A stretch of 64,000 nt of DNA from Talinum fruticosum (taxonomy: Eukaryota; Streptophyta; Magnoliopsida; Caryophyllales; Talinaceae), in assembly GCA_021018815.1 (NCBI GenBank), contig JAITYX010000104.1, positions 310,001 through 374,000 of the forward strand, written 5' to 3'. Position 1 is the first letter of the stretch. Each line of letters begins with the position of its first letter. Below are positions 15,257 through 26,546 of the stretch, piece by piece. A program made the translations under genes and the position numbers. Under the pieces are notes generated by a model that was not told where the DNA came from, did no database searches, and worked only from the letters and a program-made list of their open reading frames with translations.

Positions 15257-16150
15257 ATGGCTCGGAACAATAAAGAGTTCGATGAAGGAAGATCATCCAC
15301 CGGACCACTAAAGTTCAAAGGGTTAAACTTTGGACGTTGGAAGAAGATGGAGTGTTTCCTGATGGACAATGATAAAGATGTTTGGAACATCATCCAAGCA
15401 GCAACTCGCATTTCAATGAGATGGAGAATAGAGCCACTATGCCTAAAGCCAAATCCGAGTTTATCATTGAAGAGACCGATAAGTTCGGAAAGAACTTCAA
15501 AGATATGAACACATTGATGTGTGCCATTAGCTCGGAAGAATACAACAGATTCTCAGCCTGTGACACGGTCAAAGAGGTGTGGGACACTCTTGTCAGCACC
15601 TATGAAGAAACAAGCCAAGTGAACCAGGAGAAGATAAGTCAATATCTTCATAAGTATGAGCTGTTCAAGATAGAGCCAGAAGGAAACATCACTAAGATGT
15701 ATGTTCGGTTCACAGAGATGTATGTTCGGTTCACAAAGATTACTAATTATCTCAAATCTCCGGGTAGAAAGATTTCTCATGAAGAAATGTCCAGAAAGAT
15801 TCCGAGAAGTCTGCCGTAGAAGAGATGGGGTACCAAGGTGACAGCCATTAAAGAAGCTCAAAACCTTTCTCAACTCGGACCAGGCGAGCTTATTGGGAAA
15901 TTACTTACCCACGAGATTCATCTCGAAAGAAAAAGATGCTGAGGTCAGCACCAAAAGGAACATAGTGCTCGAAGGCATCGAAAGCGGACATTAAAGATTG
16001 AGCTCGTCACAATCGAAGAGGATCCTATGGCACTCACAGCTCGCGGCTTCAAGAGAATGATGAAATACAAGAAGTGGGAAAAGAAGCCAAAGGACGATTT
16101 CCGTGGCACTCATAGCCCGCAGCTTCAAGAGAATGATGAAATTAGAAGAG
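15257..16150 (+). pseudogene. Sire-B gag, truncated
   Basis: Gag forms the virus-like particle and packages the RNA. It starts at the ATG at 15257 (MARNNKEFDEGRSSTG), 60 bases after the LTR, and the same start is used in Sire-C and Sire-E. The N-terminal capsid-like part carries FKGLNFGRWKKMECFLMDND and continues in another frame from 15382 with CAISSEEYNRFSACDTVKEV and the conserved SYEETSQV-like region. Two local duplications break it: MYVRFTE is doubled (15697-15744), and a block of about 75 bases is doubled (16030-16070 and 16104-16145). The CCHC zinc knuckle and everything up to integrase are missing. A stop lies at 15817-15819. Confidence 0.8.
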
Positions 16151-18862
16151 GGCATACCTAATCTGTTCATTTAAGAAAGATAAAATCTGTGAGGCATGCA
16201 CAAAAGGAAAGCAAGTCAGGTCCTCTTTCAAACCACTCAAAATTGTATCTACATCCAAAGTGCTTGAATTATTTCATATGGATTTGTGTGGTGAAATTCC
16301 TGTGAAAAGCCTTGGACGTAAATCTTATGTACTTGTCATTGTTGATGATTTCTCATAATTTACCTAGGTATGTTTTCTCAAGAACAAGAATAAAGCCTTT
16401 AAAGAGTTCACTAACCTCTGCAGGAAAATTCAAGTGGAGTCTCGGATTAAGATCAAGAGGATTTGAACAAACCATGGAAGGGAGTTTGACTACTTAGAAT
16501 TTACGAGACTTTTGTGACAAGAATGACATCTCTCACGACTTCTCTACACCAAGAACTCCTCAACGGAATGTATAAGTCGAGAGAAATAATAGAACTCTTG
16601 AAGACATAGGAAGGACTATGATAATTGAAAATGATGGACCTTACTATTTACAGGCTGAGGCGATCAACACACCAAATTACACACTCAACAGATGCCTTAT
16701 TAGACCCATCTTGAAGAAAACTTCCTACGAGCTATACAAGCGAAAGAAACCCAACATCTCCTACTTCAAACCATTTGGATGTAAGTGCTTTGTTCACAAC
16801 AGCGGTAAGGAGATCCGATTAAGTTTGATGTTAGCTCGGATGAAGGTATATTTATGGGTTATTTATCTCATAGTAAAGCTTATCGTGTGTTTAACAAAAA
16901 AACTAGCAAAGTGAAAGAAAGTATCCACATTGCCTTTGATGTGATTAATCTTGGCAGGATAAGTGAGTCCAGATACTCGGATCTTAGGCTTAACGAGAGA
17001 TGAAGACAACCTATATGAAGTCGAGCTCGGGAAGATTTAAAACAAAATTATTGAAATAACTCATAATGGAGTAACTTAGAATGTTATAACTCAGATCGAA
17101 CATATTCAAGAGCCGACTTAGAATGTTGAAGAACAAGTCAATGCGGAGACTCAGCAAGATCAGCCAACCGAAGATCAGAATGCTCAACCAATAAACTTGG
17201 TAAATCAAAAGACAGGTAAAGCTTTCAAATATGCATCCAGTCACCCACTTGAAAATATACTTTCGGACATCAACAAGTGGGATAAGAACTTGATATTCTT
17301 TGCATAATCTGTGTGCATTTTCTGCATTCATATCATTAACTAAATCCAAAAATGCACTAGAAGCCCTAAATGAACCTAAATGGGTAGAGGCCATGCAAGA
17401 AGAGCTCAATCAATTTGAAAGAAACCAAGTCTAGACTTTAACCAAACAACCCTCTAACCACCCAGTCATGGGAACCAAATGTGTTTTCAAGAACAAACTT
17501 GATGAGGAAGGGTTGGTAGTCGAAATAAGGCTAGACTTGTTGTTCAAGGTTACAATCAAGAGGAAGGAATTGATTATGGGGAAACCTTTGCACCTATTGC
17601 AAAGATTGAGATAATCGGAATCTCGTTAGCATTTGCATTTAGCATGAATATCAAGCTTTATCGGATGGATGCGAAATGTGCTTTTCTGAATGGTTTCATT
17701 CAAGAAGAAGTTTATGTTGAGTAGCTCCCTGGATTTGAAAACTTAGAATTTCAAAATCATGTTTTTAAATTGCAAAAGGTTCTATATGGTCTTAAACAAG
17801 TTCCCAGAGCATGGTATGAAAGACTCAGTAGTTTCTTGGTCGAAAATGATTTCAAAAGAGGTCAGATTGACAAAACTCTTTTCATAAAAATCAAGAGAAA
17901 AGATTTTCTTATCGCTCATATTTATGTTGATGATATCTTTTTGGAGCTACTAATAAAACTATATGTCAAGAATTCTCTCGAGTTAATGAGACAGAAGTTC
18001 CAAATTAGCATGATAGGAGAACTCAACTTCTTTCTTGGTCTATAAATAAAATAAGACAAAAATTGCATCATTGTCCATCAATCCAAGTATACCAAGGAAC
18101 TTTTGAAGAAATACAAACTTCAAGAAGGGAAGAGAGCAGCAACACCTATGAGTAGCAGTTTGAAATTGGACTCGGACGAGAAAGATAAAGTTGTAGATTA
18201 GAAACTCTATAGAGGTGTAACCGGATCCCTAGTTTATCTTACATCTAGTGGGCCACATATCATGTTCGAGTGTCTGCTTTTGTGTAAGATTTCAAGCTAA
18301 TCCAAAAGAATCACATCTCACTGCGTTGAAGAGAATTTAGATATCTTGCAGGGACTCGGAATCTTAGTCTTTGGTTTTCAAAAGACTCGAACCGAATCTC
18401 AAATGATACTCGGATGCTGATTGTGCTGGATACAAAGTTGATAGAAAGAGCAAATCAAGAGCATGCCAATTTCTGGGTTAATCCCTCATCCCCTAGCAGT
18501 CAAAGAAACAAAACTCGGTTGCTCTATCAATCTGCTGAGGCTGAGTACATTGCAGCTATTGCTTGCTGTGCTCAAATTCTATGGATCAAGCGAGCACTTG
18601 AAGGATCTAGGGTTATCATTCACATCTATCCCAATCAAGTGTGACAATCGAGTGCAATCAACATTACCAAGAATCAACTCCATCACTCAACGACAAAGCA
18701 TATTGAGGTTAGGTATCATTTTCCGAGAGACCACTCGAAAAAGGAGATATTGAACTAGAACTCATTCCTAGGAAATTTCAATGAGCTGATATTTTCACTA
18801 AGCCACTTAGTAAGGATCAGTTTAGTTTTATTAGGAATGAGCTGGGTATGATTAATACATGA
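16150..18862 (+). pseudogene. Sire-B pol remnant: integrase, reverse transcriptase, RNase H
   Basis: Pol would cut, copy and insert the element. The protease and the start of the pre-integrase region are deleted. Integrase begins at the ACTKGKQVRSSF zinc-finger part (16195), with MDLCGEIPVKSL near 16277 and NHGREFDY near 16470; several stops interrupt it. Reverse transcriptase covers 17460-18050, with QGYNQEEGIDYGETFAPI, a GLKQVPRAWYERL block and the catalytic YVDD at 17923-17934. RNase H follows (18330-18750), and the conserved end ADIFTKPLSKDQ to ELGMINT lies at 18790-18860. Stop codons such as 17722-17724 show it is dead, though part of the damage may be sequence error. Confidence 0.85.
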
Positions 18863-19407
18863 TTATGTGATTTATTAAGTGAGTTATCCTTGCATAATTA
18901 AGTGTTATGTGTTTTTAATAACGAATGGATCGGTTGACAGAGTGAGACTCGGGTGTGAGTTATTAGTTTTCCGAGTGTTCTTAGTCACTCGGAAATCATA
19001 CTCGAGTCAAACTCGGTTGTTGAGCAAAATGGACATCAAGCTTTTGAGTTCATCTCTAGATAAATGGAGAATTTCGAAATATTTTTTTTAAAAAACCCTT
19101 CTTCTCTCTCTCTTTGGCACATTTTTTAATTAGAGAATTCTAGCCGTTGGAAGAAAGTCTGCTAGAATATTAGCCGATGGAGCACAAAACGTCACAACGG
19201 TCCGAGAGTACGGTTTGATATTCGGGCGGAATGAAGGTTGAAGGTCGTTTCCTCTCTACTATAAATAGCACCTCTCTACCTTCTTTTCTTTACTTTGCTT
19301 CTTACTTGCTCTCTATTCACAAAATCTCTGCTCACTCGTATTCTCCTTCGAATTCAAAGCGTGCTCTTTCTCTCTCTCGGTATTCTCTCTATTTCTCTTA
19401 ATTTACC
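18863..19407 (+). promoter_or_regulatory. Sire-B spacer with apparent internal promoter
   Basis: No coding is seen between pol and the accessory ORF. A TATA box (TATAAATA) at 19260-19267 is followed by GCACC and a CT-rich leader of about 140 bases to the ATG at 19408. ACGTCAC, a bZIP-type core, is at 19189-19195. Sire-E has the same arrangement at 49632-49660 and Sire-C has it on the minus strand. Promoter activity is inferred from conservation and layout. Confidence 0.55.
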
Positions 19408-20940
19408 ATGCCAAAGCGAGGATCAAGACTAGAGTTAGGGTTGGCTACCAAGAAACCCCGCACCAAAAATGCTCAAGAGGGTACCTCCAACCCCTCTAAA
19501 ATCTTCGTCGTCTAACAGTTTACGTTGGATGATAAATTTTTTCAAACCACCTTTTTCTCGTGGTTACCACGCATCAAAAACACTCGGAGTTTACAACTAC
19601 TTGTGCTTCATTGATTTCATCTACCCAAAACTCGTCGTCGAGTTCTATGCTAACATGTCCCACTCGAGGGTGTCATCATCTCAAAGGTTCAAGGGAAGGT
19701 AGTTCGTATCAACCTCCCTCTTCTTCAAAGACTGTTTAAAGTCTCTTCTCTTTTCTCAACTCCAATCCCATACCTTTTATGGAGATTGATGATGATTTAT
19801 TTGAGTAGTTTTCCAAAGAAATTCCTGAGTCACGAAAAACTTTCTCGAGTAACTCGGATGAAGACCGAGGTAAGATTACATTGTTTCATCTTAATAAGGA
19901 CCTTTTTCGCTCATCATTCCAGGAAAAAGAATCCAAACTCTAAGATTCTCAAAGTTTTGTTTGATATCTTAGAGGGCTACGAAGTAGACCTCTTCCCTTT
20001 TATCATCAAGCGGATGGCCACCGTGGCGACTCACTCCAAAAAGTCTACTCCTTTTTGTTTTGGAGCTCTCTTGACGTTTGTCTTCAAATAGTTGAAGATT
20101 TCCCTTCCTTCGAGCCAACAATCTGTTTTTGAGGCTGCCATTGTTGTTGGCGAAAAAGAACTTTTAGGGTACGGATACCGGGAAGTCAAACCCGGTGTCC
20201 GGACTCACGAGTCCGAGTTGAAACCTCCCTCACCCCCTCCTATTAAGACTCGGATTCCTTTAGCGCTTCCACCTCCCTCTACTAGTCCCTCTACTTCTCT
20301 AACACCTCATCCTCTTCCCTCTCGCTGCAATGTTTACCAAGATAGTAAACAAGTTTGTCTCTATGTTTGAAGAACTTCATAACACTCTCCGCTCTTTGAA
20401 AACTGTCTATCAAGGCCAGGTGATTACCCAAAACAGGATAGTCCCGGATCGGGAAAGCCATGATCTTTTGCTCAAATTCAAGGCCATTATTAAAGAGTAA
20501 CGCGAGCGGATCCAACTCCTCTATGAACGATGATCTAAAGCTGCTCAGGACTCGGACACTTCCGATACTTCGAGGAGTCCTCCATCCTAACTAAGTCTAC
20601 ATCCGCCGACGAGGTAGCCGAGGAAGTAGCAGAAGAAGCGGCTCCTGCTGAAGAGGAGAAAGAAGAAGAGAAGAAAGAGGAGAAGGAAGAAGGAAAAGAA
20701 AAAGAAGAGGTCGCTTAACCATGTGGGTCGAAGAGGCTGGCGACGGTGGTCATTCCTAAGCCTCTATCCCGAAGCACCGCCCGAAGTCGTCTTCGAGGAA
20801 GATGAGCTCGAGGAAGATGTCCCTTTGGTTTGCAAAACCAGGACAGAGTAAATTCTTGACATCCCAGTGTTGCAACCACAAACTTACAGCGCAAGCGTAA
20901 CACTCGTCCCTCCTCGTCCGGACACCTAGCCCCCTTCTTA
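19408..20940 (+). pseudogene. Sire-B post-pol accessory ORF, broken
   Basis: It starts MPKRGSRLELGLATKKPRTK at 19408. The order seen across copies is: a basic N-terminus with a likely nuclear-signal-like KKPRTK; a segment with FIYPKLVVEFYANMSHS (19620-19665) and a GxVV-type strand (from 19690); the FF-YAKE-like block near 19790; a hydrophobic block PFIIKRMATV (19990-20025) and FCFGALLTFVFK; EAAIVVGEKELLGYGY (20130-20180); a proline-rich stretch (20225-20310); a coiled-coil-like helix; ERR-SKAAQDSDTSDTS (20525-20570); then a Glu/Lys-rich acidic tail (20620-20715). Stops and frameshifts occur, for example at 20089. No homologue with a known activity is recognised. Confidence 0.65.
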
Positions 20941-21505
20941 GTTCATTTGTTTTCTTCGTTTATATAAATATTTTTTTATCCAACATCGGTTATACTGCTC
21001 TGCTATTTTCTTCCCTCTTTTTGATGAAATGCTAGGGGAGAAAATATATAGAAAACTTGATATTTAGTTTAGGGGAGAAACTCCACTTAATGAATTTTCT
21101 CTTTAATCTGTCTATTTTCTTTCGGAGCAATGAATTTTATTTTAGCACACTCAGTCCTAAATTTCTTTAATGCTATGATATTTTTTTATATATATGCTTT
21201 GATACTAATACTTTTCATTCGAGCATTTACGCTTCGAGGTATATATTTTTGTATTTTATACTACGATACTTCACTATGCCCCGATATTTAACTCATTAAC
21301 ATATCTACTCTAATTTCATTTCTTTTTGCTCGGATACTTCATTATCCGCACATATGCTCTAAGTAATGCTATGATTTGAACATCACTTTCAGTATCTCAA
21401 AGTCACTCTTGCTCCGAGAACAAGACCTTTTGTTCGATCATTAGCAATGAAAACTTATGTAATGTAATAACAAGTTTCTACCTTAAGTATGTAATGTCTT
21501 TCATC
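20941..21505 (+). other. Sire-B 3' untranslated region
   Basis: Pyrimidine-rich then AT-rich sequence with the conserved block GATGAAATGCTAGGGGAGAAAAT (21022-21045). That block is also present at 1696 and 51460, and in reverse in Sire-C and Sire-F. No coding is seen. The block is a candidate structural or packaging-neutral 3' element of the family. Confidence 0.5.
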
Positions 21506-21519
21506 AAAAAGGTTGAGAT
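21506..21519 (+). other. Polypurine tract of Sire-B
   Basis: AAAAAGGTTGAGAT sits directly before the TGAAGACTC start of the 3' LTR. Two pyrimidines interrupt the purine run, consistent with decay. Confidence 0.75.
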
Positions 21520-22949
21520 TGAAGACTCAGGTATAAATCTCTATCTCCCTTAGGTTTTGATTCTAAGTCATTCTGTATTCTTTAGAGACTCCTATATAAG
21601 TTTTCATTATGTGCTAACCGACTCGAAAGCGCCTTACCACATATCTTTGTCACTAGTGTTTCGACTCACTAAGATATCACTCAGAACCATCGCATGATCA
21701 AATAATTTCTCCAACACACTTTCTCTCGAGCACCGACTTTGTATTTCAACGCAAAAAGAATTGCAGCGTTAATTCTTTATTCGGAGTGAATTTATTTCCT
21801 TCGAATTATTTGACCAGATCAAGTTGTTATGCTTTCATATTTTACTCTCTCTAACTTGATCAAATTAGGATTGACTCAAGATGGAATTTGAGTATATTGA
21901 ATAATAGACTTAGAAAATTCCATTCTTTTAGGCCAAAGATAATTAAGCATTTAATTACTCAGATTTAAGTATTATTTGTGCATAATATTGGACCAAAGTA
22001 TTGTTATACTTTGAGAACCTATGTGGTTTGCTTTTGTAAGTTATTCAAACAAGGCTAATCTATTTTTAAATTACAAAATCAATTGGCTTCTAGCCATTAA
22101 CCACCAGCACATAAGTTTTAGCTACTTCGGACAAGGCTTAGACACCGTGTCGGGGTTGTTTGTTTCCAAAACTGGAAAATTCCAACTCTAGACCTAACGG
22201 TTGTTTCCATCGCATTTTTCATTCACCACCAAGTAATTGGACCATCTTTTAGAGCCAAGAGCCGTTGCACAATGTGCACACCCCAACGGATCTTTTCTGA
22301 GTGATATAGAGTAGCCATTATAACGACTAGTGAAGACTTTAGTCTAGAAAGAAGCCTTACTTGGTCACTCTGCTTGAGTGTCGATAAATAGAAGCCACTC
22401 GCACGACTTGAAGGCTGCCGAAATTATTTGTTGAACCTATTATTGGATTCATTCTTACTCTATCTTCTACTTACAACTTCAATTTTGTATTTAATATTCT
22501 CTCGAGTTGTCAAGAAAGTCTTGTAATTAATTACATACTTCTCTTACTTTCTTAGTAAGTCCGTTAACCGAGCTATAAGGGTTAACTCAGCTCGGTTGTC
22601 CCTAATTGTAAAGGTTATCTCAGTCAGGAAGTACTAGATCGGATAAGGGAACTTTTGAGTCTAGGAAAACATTATAAGGAATTGTTTAAGGAAGCAATTC
22701 TGGTTAAGTCGATCCTTTGTATTTTGTGGATTCAAAATAGTGGATTTGAGTTGGTACTTGGATTAGCACTGTCTCGTGGTTTTCTACCCCATGAGGGTTT
22801 CCACGTATATCCGTGTTATTACCTTTCGAGTCCATTCTAAACGGAGAATCTGCTTTTAGTTTATATTGGTGCAAGAATTGTTTAATTTTCTTCATTACCC
22901 TATTTAGCCACCTCTAGGGTGACTTAGACTCTCCAAGAGCAAACCTTTA
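21520..22949 (+). repeat. 3' LTR of Sire-B
   Basis: It starts TGAAGACTCAGG and ends AAACCTTTA (family end AAACCTTCA). It aligns with the 5' LTR over its whole 1430 bp. A TATA-like GATAAATAG is at 22383-22391. Confidence 0.92.
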
Positions 22950-24929
22950 CATTACCTTTGTACTATAAAAGAGTTTCGAAGAGTCAGTGAGCACACACGC
23001 GATTTTAAATTCATTTTAAATTCAAAATACTCAATTTTCTGTTTCCTATAAACTTTTCAATTTTAATTTTTTTTTGACTTTGTAAATATTTTTATTTTCA
23101 GCCAAGAATAAGACCCCAAATTATATGCATTTCCAGCCATAGCTTCGATTAACGATTCGATTAAAAGTTCCCGTTTGCCGAGGTGGCCCAATACGTGGCC
23201 TCGATTAAACAATTCGATTGAAGGTCCCGATTAACAGGAAGGACCCAATACGATTAATTCTGCTAAAAACATTCATCAATGGTTAACAATTGTTAATAGT
23301 AAGCGATTAACAATTAACTTAGGTCCTAAAGAGTCATAGGCCGAAATAAAAACAAATACGTTAACATTTTACATAACAATCAAAAATTTAATTATTTTGG
23401 AAAGGTACGAGCAATAACGTACCTCAATCGATCATTTTCTTTTTAATATTGACTTTCTTTGCTTCCCTGAATAGTCGTTCCTATTGATTTTCTGTTTTCG
23501 AATAGAAATTTAATATTTGTATTAATAAACTTATTAGTCTTTCTTGTATCTATTTTGATAAATTTTTACATTTGTGTACTTTAAGTCTTCATGCATTATA
23601 TAATTAAGGTACAATGTTTAATGAACTATCCTATTTACTTTACAGTTCGGCCAATTTAATTGCCCAACCCATTAACTGGGTTTAATGCTCCAATTTCTCC
23701 CTTAAATCAATTCTCGCCCAAAACTGTTACACTTTAATTTTTTAAATTTTTTCTTGTCTCCTCATCTCTTAGTCATTTACTCGTTTATCCTCTTCCTAAT
23801 TATAAATTTCAACTCCACAAAAACCCCTTCCAAATTCAATTAAACTTTCACATGTATTTTCATCCCCTTTTTTCCAAGGATTAACATAACCCAATTTTGA
23901 TCGATTCACTTTCCTAGCATGCCTTTATAACTTACACAATCTTCACACAACGAACCAATCTACATGCTTATATAGAAATTAAAAAATATATTCATAATTA
24001 TGAATAAATCCAATTAATCTCCAACACCAATTTAACACATAATAAACCCTAATTTCACATATAGCCATATTTCAATTACTTGAAGGTTCTTCCAATTCCA
24101 CCACAACTGAATCAAAACCTCACATCTACTTATCTAATTTTTCAATTACAACATGAATTTGGGCTAGAATTTACTTAGCAATTAAGGATTAGAGATATAC
24201 CTCAAAAGGGGTTAGAGGTGGAATTGGGTAGTGGAGGTTCGGTGATGGAGCTGGGGTGTCGGGCGGCAGCGGTGGGTGTTGGACGACGGCGGCAGACCCG
24301 ACCAAGCAGTAGAAGCAACAGCAATGGCGGAATAGCCCCTGCTGGCACGAAATAGAGGGAGGAGAGAGAAAAGTTTATGGCTGCGGCAAAGGTGGTGGCC
24401 GTGGTGCGCCAGCAAGCATGGTAGGGCAATGAGGGGCGATGAAGGTGGGGAGTGAGAGAGAGATACGGTGTTGTTTGCTTAGTTTGTAAACCCCCTTCCT
24501 ACTTCACTGGTATATTGTCGAGACTTCTAGCAGGCCCCCTCCCCTCTTTTTTCCTTTTTTTCTTAAAAATCTCAATATCCTCTTTTTTGTACTATTAATT
24601 TTACCACATGGTTAAATGTTTAACCACACATTGGGCTCATTTTCATTTTCTCATACACATTTTCTGACTCTTTTTTTCATTTACTTATTATTTAATTATA
24701 AATTAACCGTGTTCAAGACACAATAATGCATTATACGAGAGTATATACATTTCTTCGTACAAATGTAAATTGCATGCAATTATCCATTATTATTTGCGAT
24801 TACCAAATTTGTTCACATCTTTTCTTTTGGTTTCAAGCTTTTTGCGTAGCTCACTACTTTTAAACAATATTAAGACGATAAGATAGAAATTTAAAGTAAT
24901 TAAGTATGATTAAGTTTCGTGGTGTTACA
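22950..24929 (-). repeat. Tek-1 3' LTR, inner part
   Basis: This continues the LTR after the Sire-B insertion and ends at GTGTTACA, next to a polypurine tract on the minus strand. The two parts give an LTR of about 2.45 kb. A GC-rich patch at 24200-24430 with Leu/Pro/Thr-rich frames is LTR sequence (leader region), not a host gene. The stretch otherwise holds no coding. Confidence 0.75.
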
Positions 24930-24943
24930 TCCCCCCAAAAAGT
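24930..24943 (-). other. Polypurine tract of Tek-1
   Basis: On the minus strand CTTTTTGGGGGGA lies directly before TGTAACACC, the start of the 3' LTR. This fixes the orientation of the element. Confidence 0.8.
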
Positions 24944-24984
24944 TTCGTCCTCGAAACTATAATCGTTCGATAACATACCTTTGA

Positions 24985-25700
24985 AATAGATGGGGGTAAT
25001 GATTTTTCATTTAATCCTTTATTTCTCATGCTGCTTTAGAAATCCCATGATGGGTCCAAATAACTTTAACCAAAGGTACCACTTTGTTGTGCAATTATTT
25101 AACCTTTCAATTCACAATTTGTACGAGGTTGTTAAAGTTAAACCTTACGCTTCAATATTCAATGGTTCGTACACAATTGTGTGGGTTAGGTCATAAACAT
25201 ACTTCCGAAATTGTGACATGTGAAACACACTTGTGCACATATTATAACTCTAGTAGTTAGATCAAACGATAAGCAACAGGACCAATTTTCTCCATGATTT
25301 CATAAGGCCTAATGAAATGATTTTGAGCCATTTTTATATTATGTTGACTAATTTTGATCTTTTCAACTATTTCCTGAATCATAGTTGGACCCAAAACTAG
25401 GGTTTCATCTAGATCATTTCAACTAAGGGGGATTCTACATCTTCGTACCGTACAACACCTCGAAAGGTGTCATTTTAATTATTTCCTGGGAACTATTATT
25501 ATACGAAAACTCTGCTAAGGGAAGGTATTCCTCCCATTTTCCCGTAAGGATTTCTAACAATCGTAATTCTCTTTTGGTGTTTTGATTTAACTTTTTGACA
25601 TGTGAGATATTTGTCTACGAATTGGGCTATGTCCATTTTCATGTTGTTCCACCAAAATGTTTATTTCAAGTCCCTATACATTTTCATCCCATCGGGATGA
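24985..25700 (-). pseudogene. Tek-1 integrase and chromodomain-like tail, decayed
   Basis: Integrase inserts the DNA copy; a chromodomain tail steers chromoviruses to heterochromatin. Minus-strand translation in changing frames shows FWWNNMKMDIAQFVDKYL then TCQKVKSKHQ (25590-25665), the zinc-finger edge. The catalytic-core end WEEYLPLAEFSYNN-like sequence is near 25460-25540. GPTMIQEIVEKIKISQHNIK (25330-25390) follows, then PYEIMEKIGPVAYRL (25255-25300), and last VKVIWTHHG with NHYPHLF (24985-25065). A stretch between QNHF and RPYEI is deleted. Stops in all frames make it a relic. Confidence 0.8.
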
Positions 25701-26546
25701 ATAGAGTACCTTGTACTTGTATACCTATGTTAGCATTCTCTCCCTTAGTTCCTTTTTTTTTTATCACACATATTTTATTTTGGAATCTTATAATCCCTTG
25801 GTCATTTTCATGGAATCCCAAGGTATTTCCTTTATTCATACTTGCCTTGATCCTTTAATCTCATCATCTCCAAATTGAACTTATTTACTCTCATCCAAAA
25901 GTGTGGGTTGGATAGACAACCCAAATATGTCTGCCTTCGACCCATAGGTCAACACGAGTTAAATTCCCATATTATTTGTTTTTCAAATCTCTTATGACCT
26001 CCGGACGAATAACTCTAAAGTGTTCACACCATGATGTGTCTTATGATTTGACGTGTCAATCACAACGTTATTCTTCCCTAGATAATAATGTATTTGCATA
26101 TTGTAAAGCTTAAAGGAACTCCAACCACACCATCATTGTTGCAAATTCAATTCTTTTTGGCTGAAAATATACTTGAGGTTTTTATGGTTGGGAAGTTTTG
26201 TCAAATGCTTTCATAAAGATAATGACTCCAAATTTTCAATGCAAAATTGTTGTAGCTGGTTCAAGATCATGAGTAGAACAATTCCGCTCATATGACTTCA
26301 ATTACCTAGAAGCCTATGCTATGAACTTCCCATTTTGCATTAAGGCGGACTTTATCCCTTATCTAGATGTGTCACTCGTAAATGGTAAATTCTCCATCTT
26401 CCCCGATACGGCCAAAACCGATGCAATGTTAATTCGTTGCTTTAGTTCTTTGAAAGTAGTTTCGCGTTTATTATTCCATTCAAACTTTGTTGTTTTTCCT
26501 CAAAAGGTTAGTAAGAGACAAAACTACTTATGAAAAAGCCTACGTG
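25700..26546 (-). pseudogene. Tek-1 RNase H and connection region, decayed
   Basis: Minus-strand translation gives ALKIW-HYLY-like sequence (26190-26250), the typical Ty3 RNase H core, with ASVLAV-like sequence (26390-26420) on its N-side. Frameshifts and stops are frequent. The segment ends at 26546 at the Sire-C target site and is continuous with 37310 on the other side. Confidence 0.7.

Larger units (their letters stand above)
13770..22949 (+). mobile_element. Sire-B: complete-length but decayed Sirevirus-like copia element
   Basis: A 9.2 kb element with two LTRs of 1428 and 1430 bp, primer site, gag, pol, accessory ORF and polypurine tract. It is flanked by CGTTA (13765-13769) and CATTA (22950-22954). 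This is a 5 bp target duplication with one C-to-T type change at a CG. The LTRs differ at roughly a tenth of positions over their first 190 bases by eye, so it is old. Internal losses (zinc knuckle, protease) make it unable to move by itself. Confidence 0.92.

Noticed and set aside
24202..24429. Leu/Pro/Thr-rich minus-strand frames in a GC-rich patch
   Set aside because: The patch lies inside the Tek-1 LTR and has no conserved protein content. It fits an LTR leader region.
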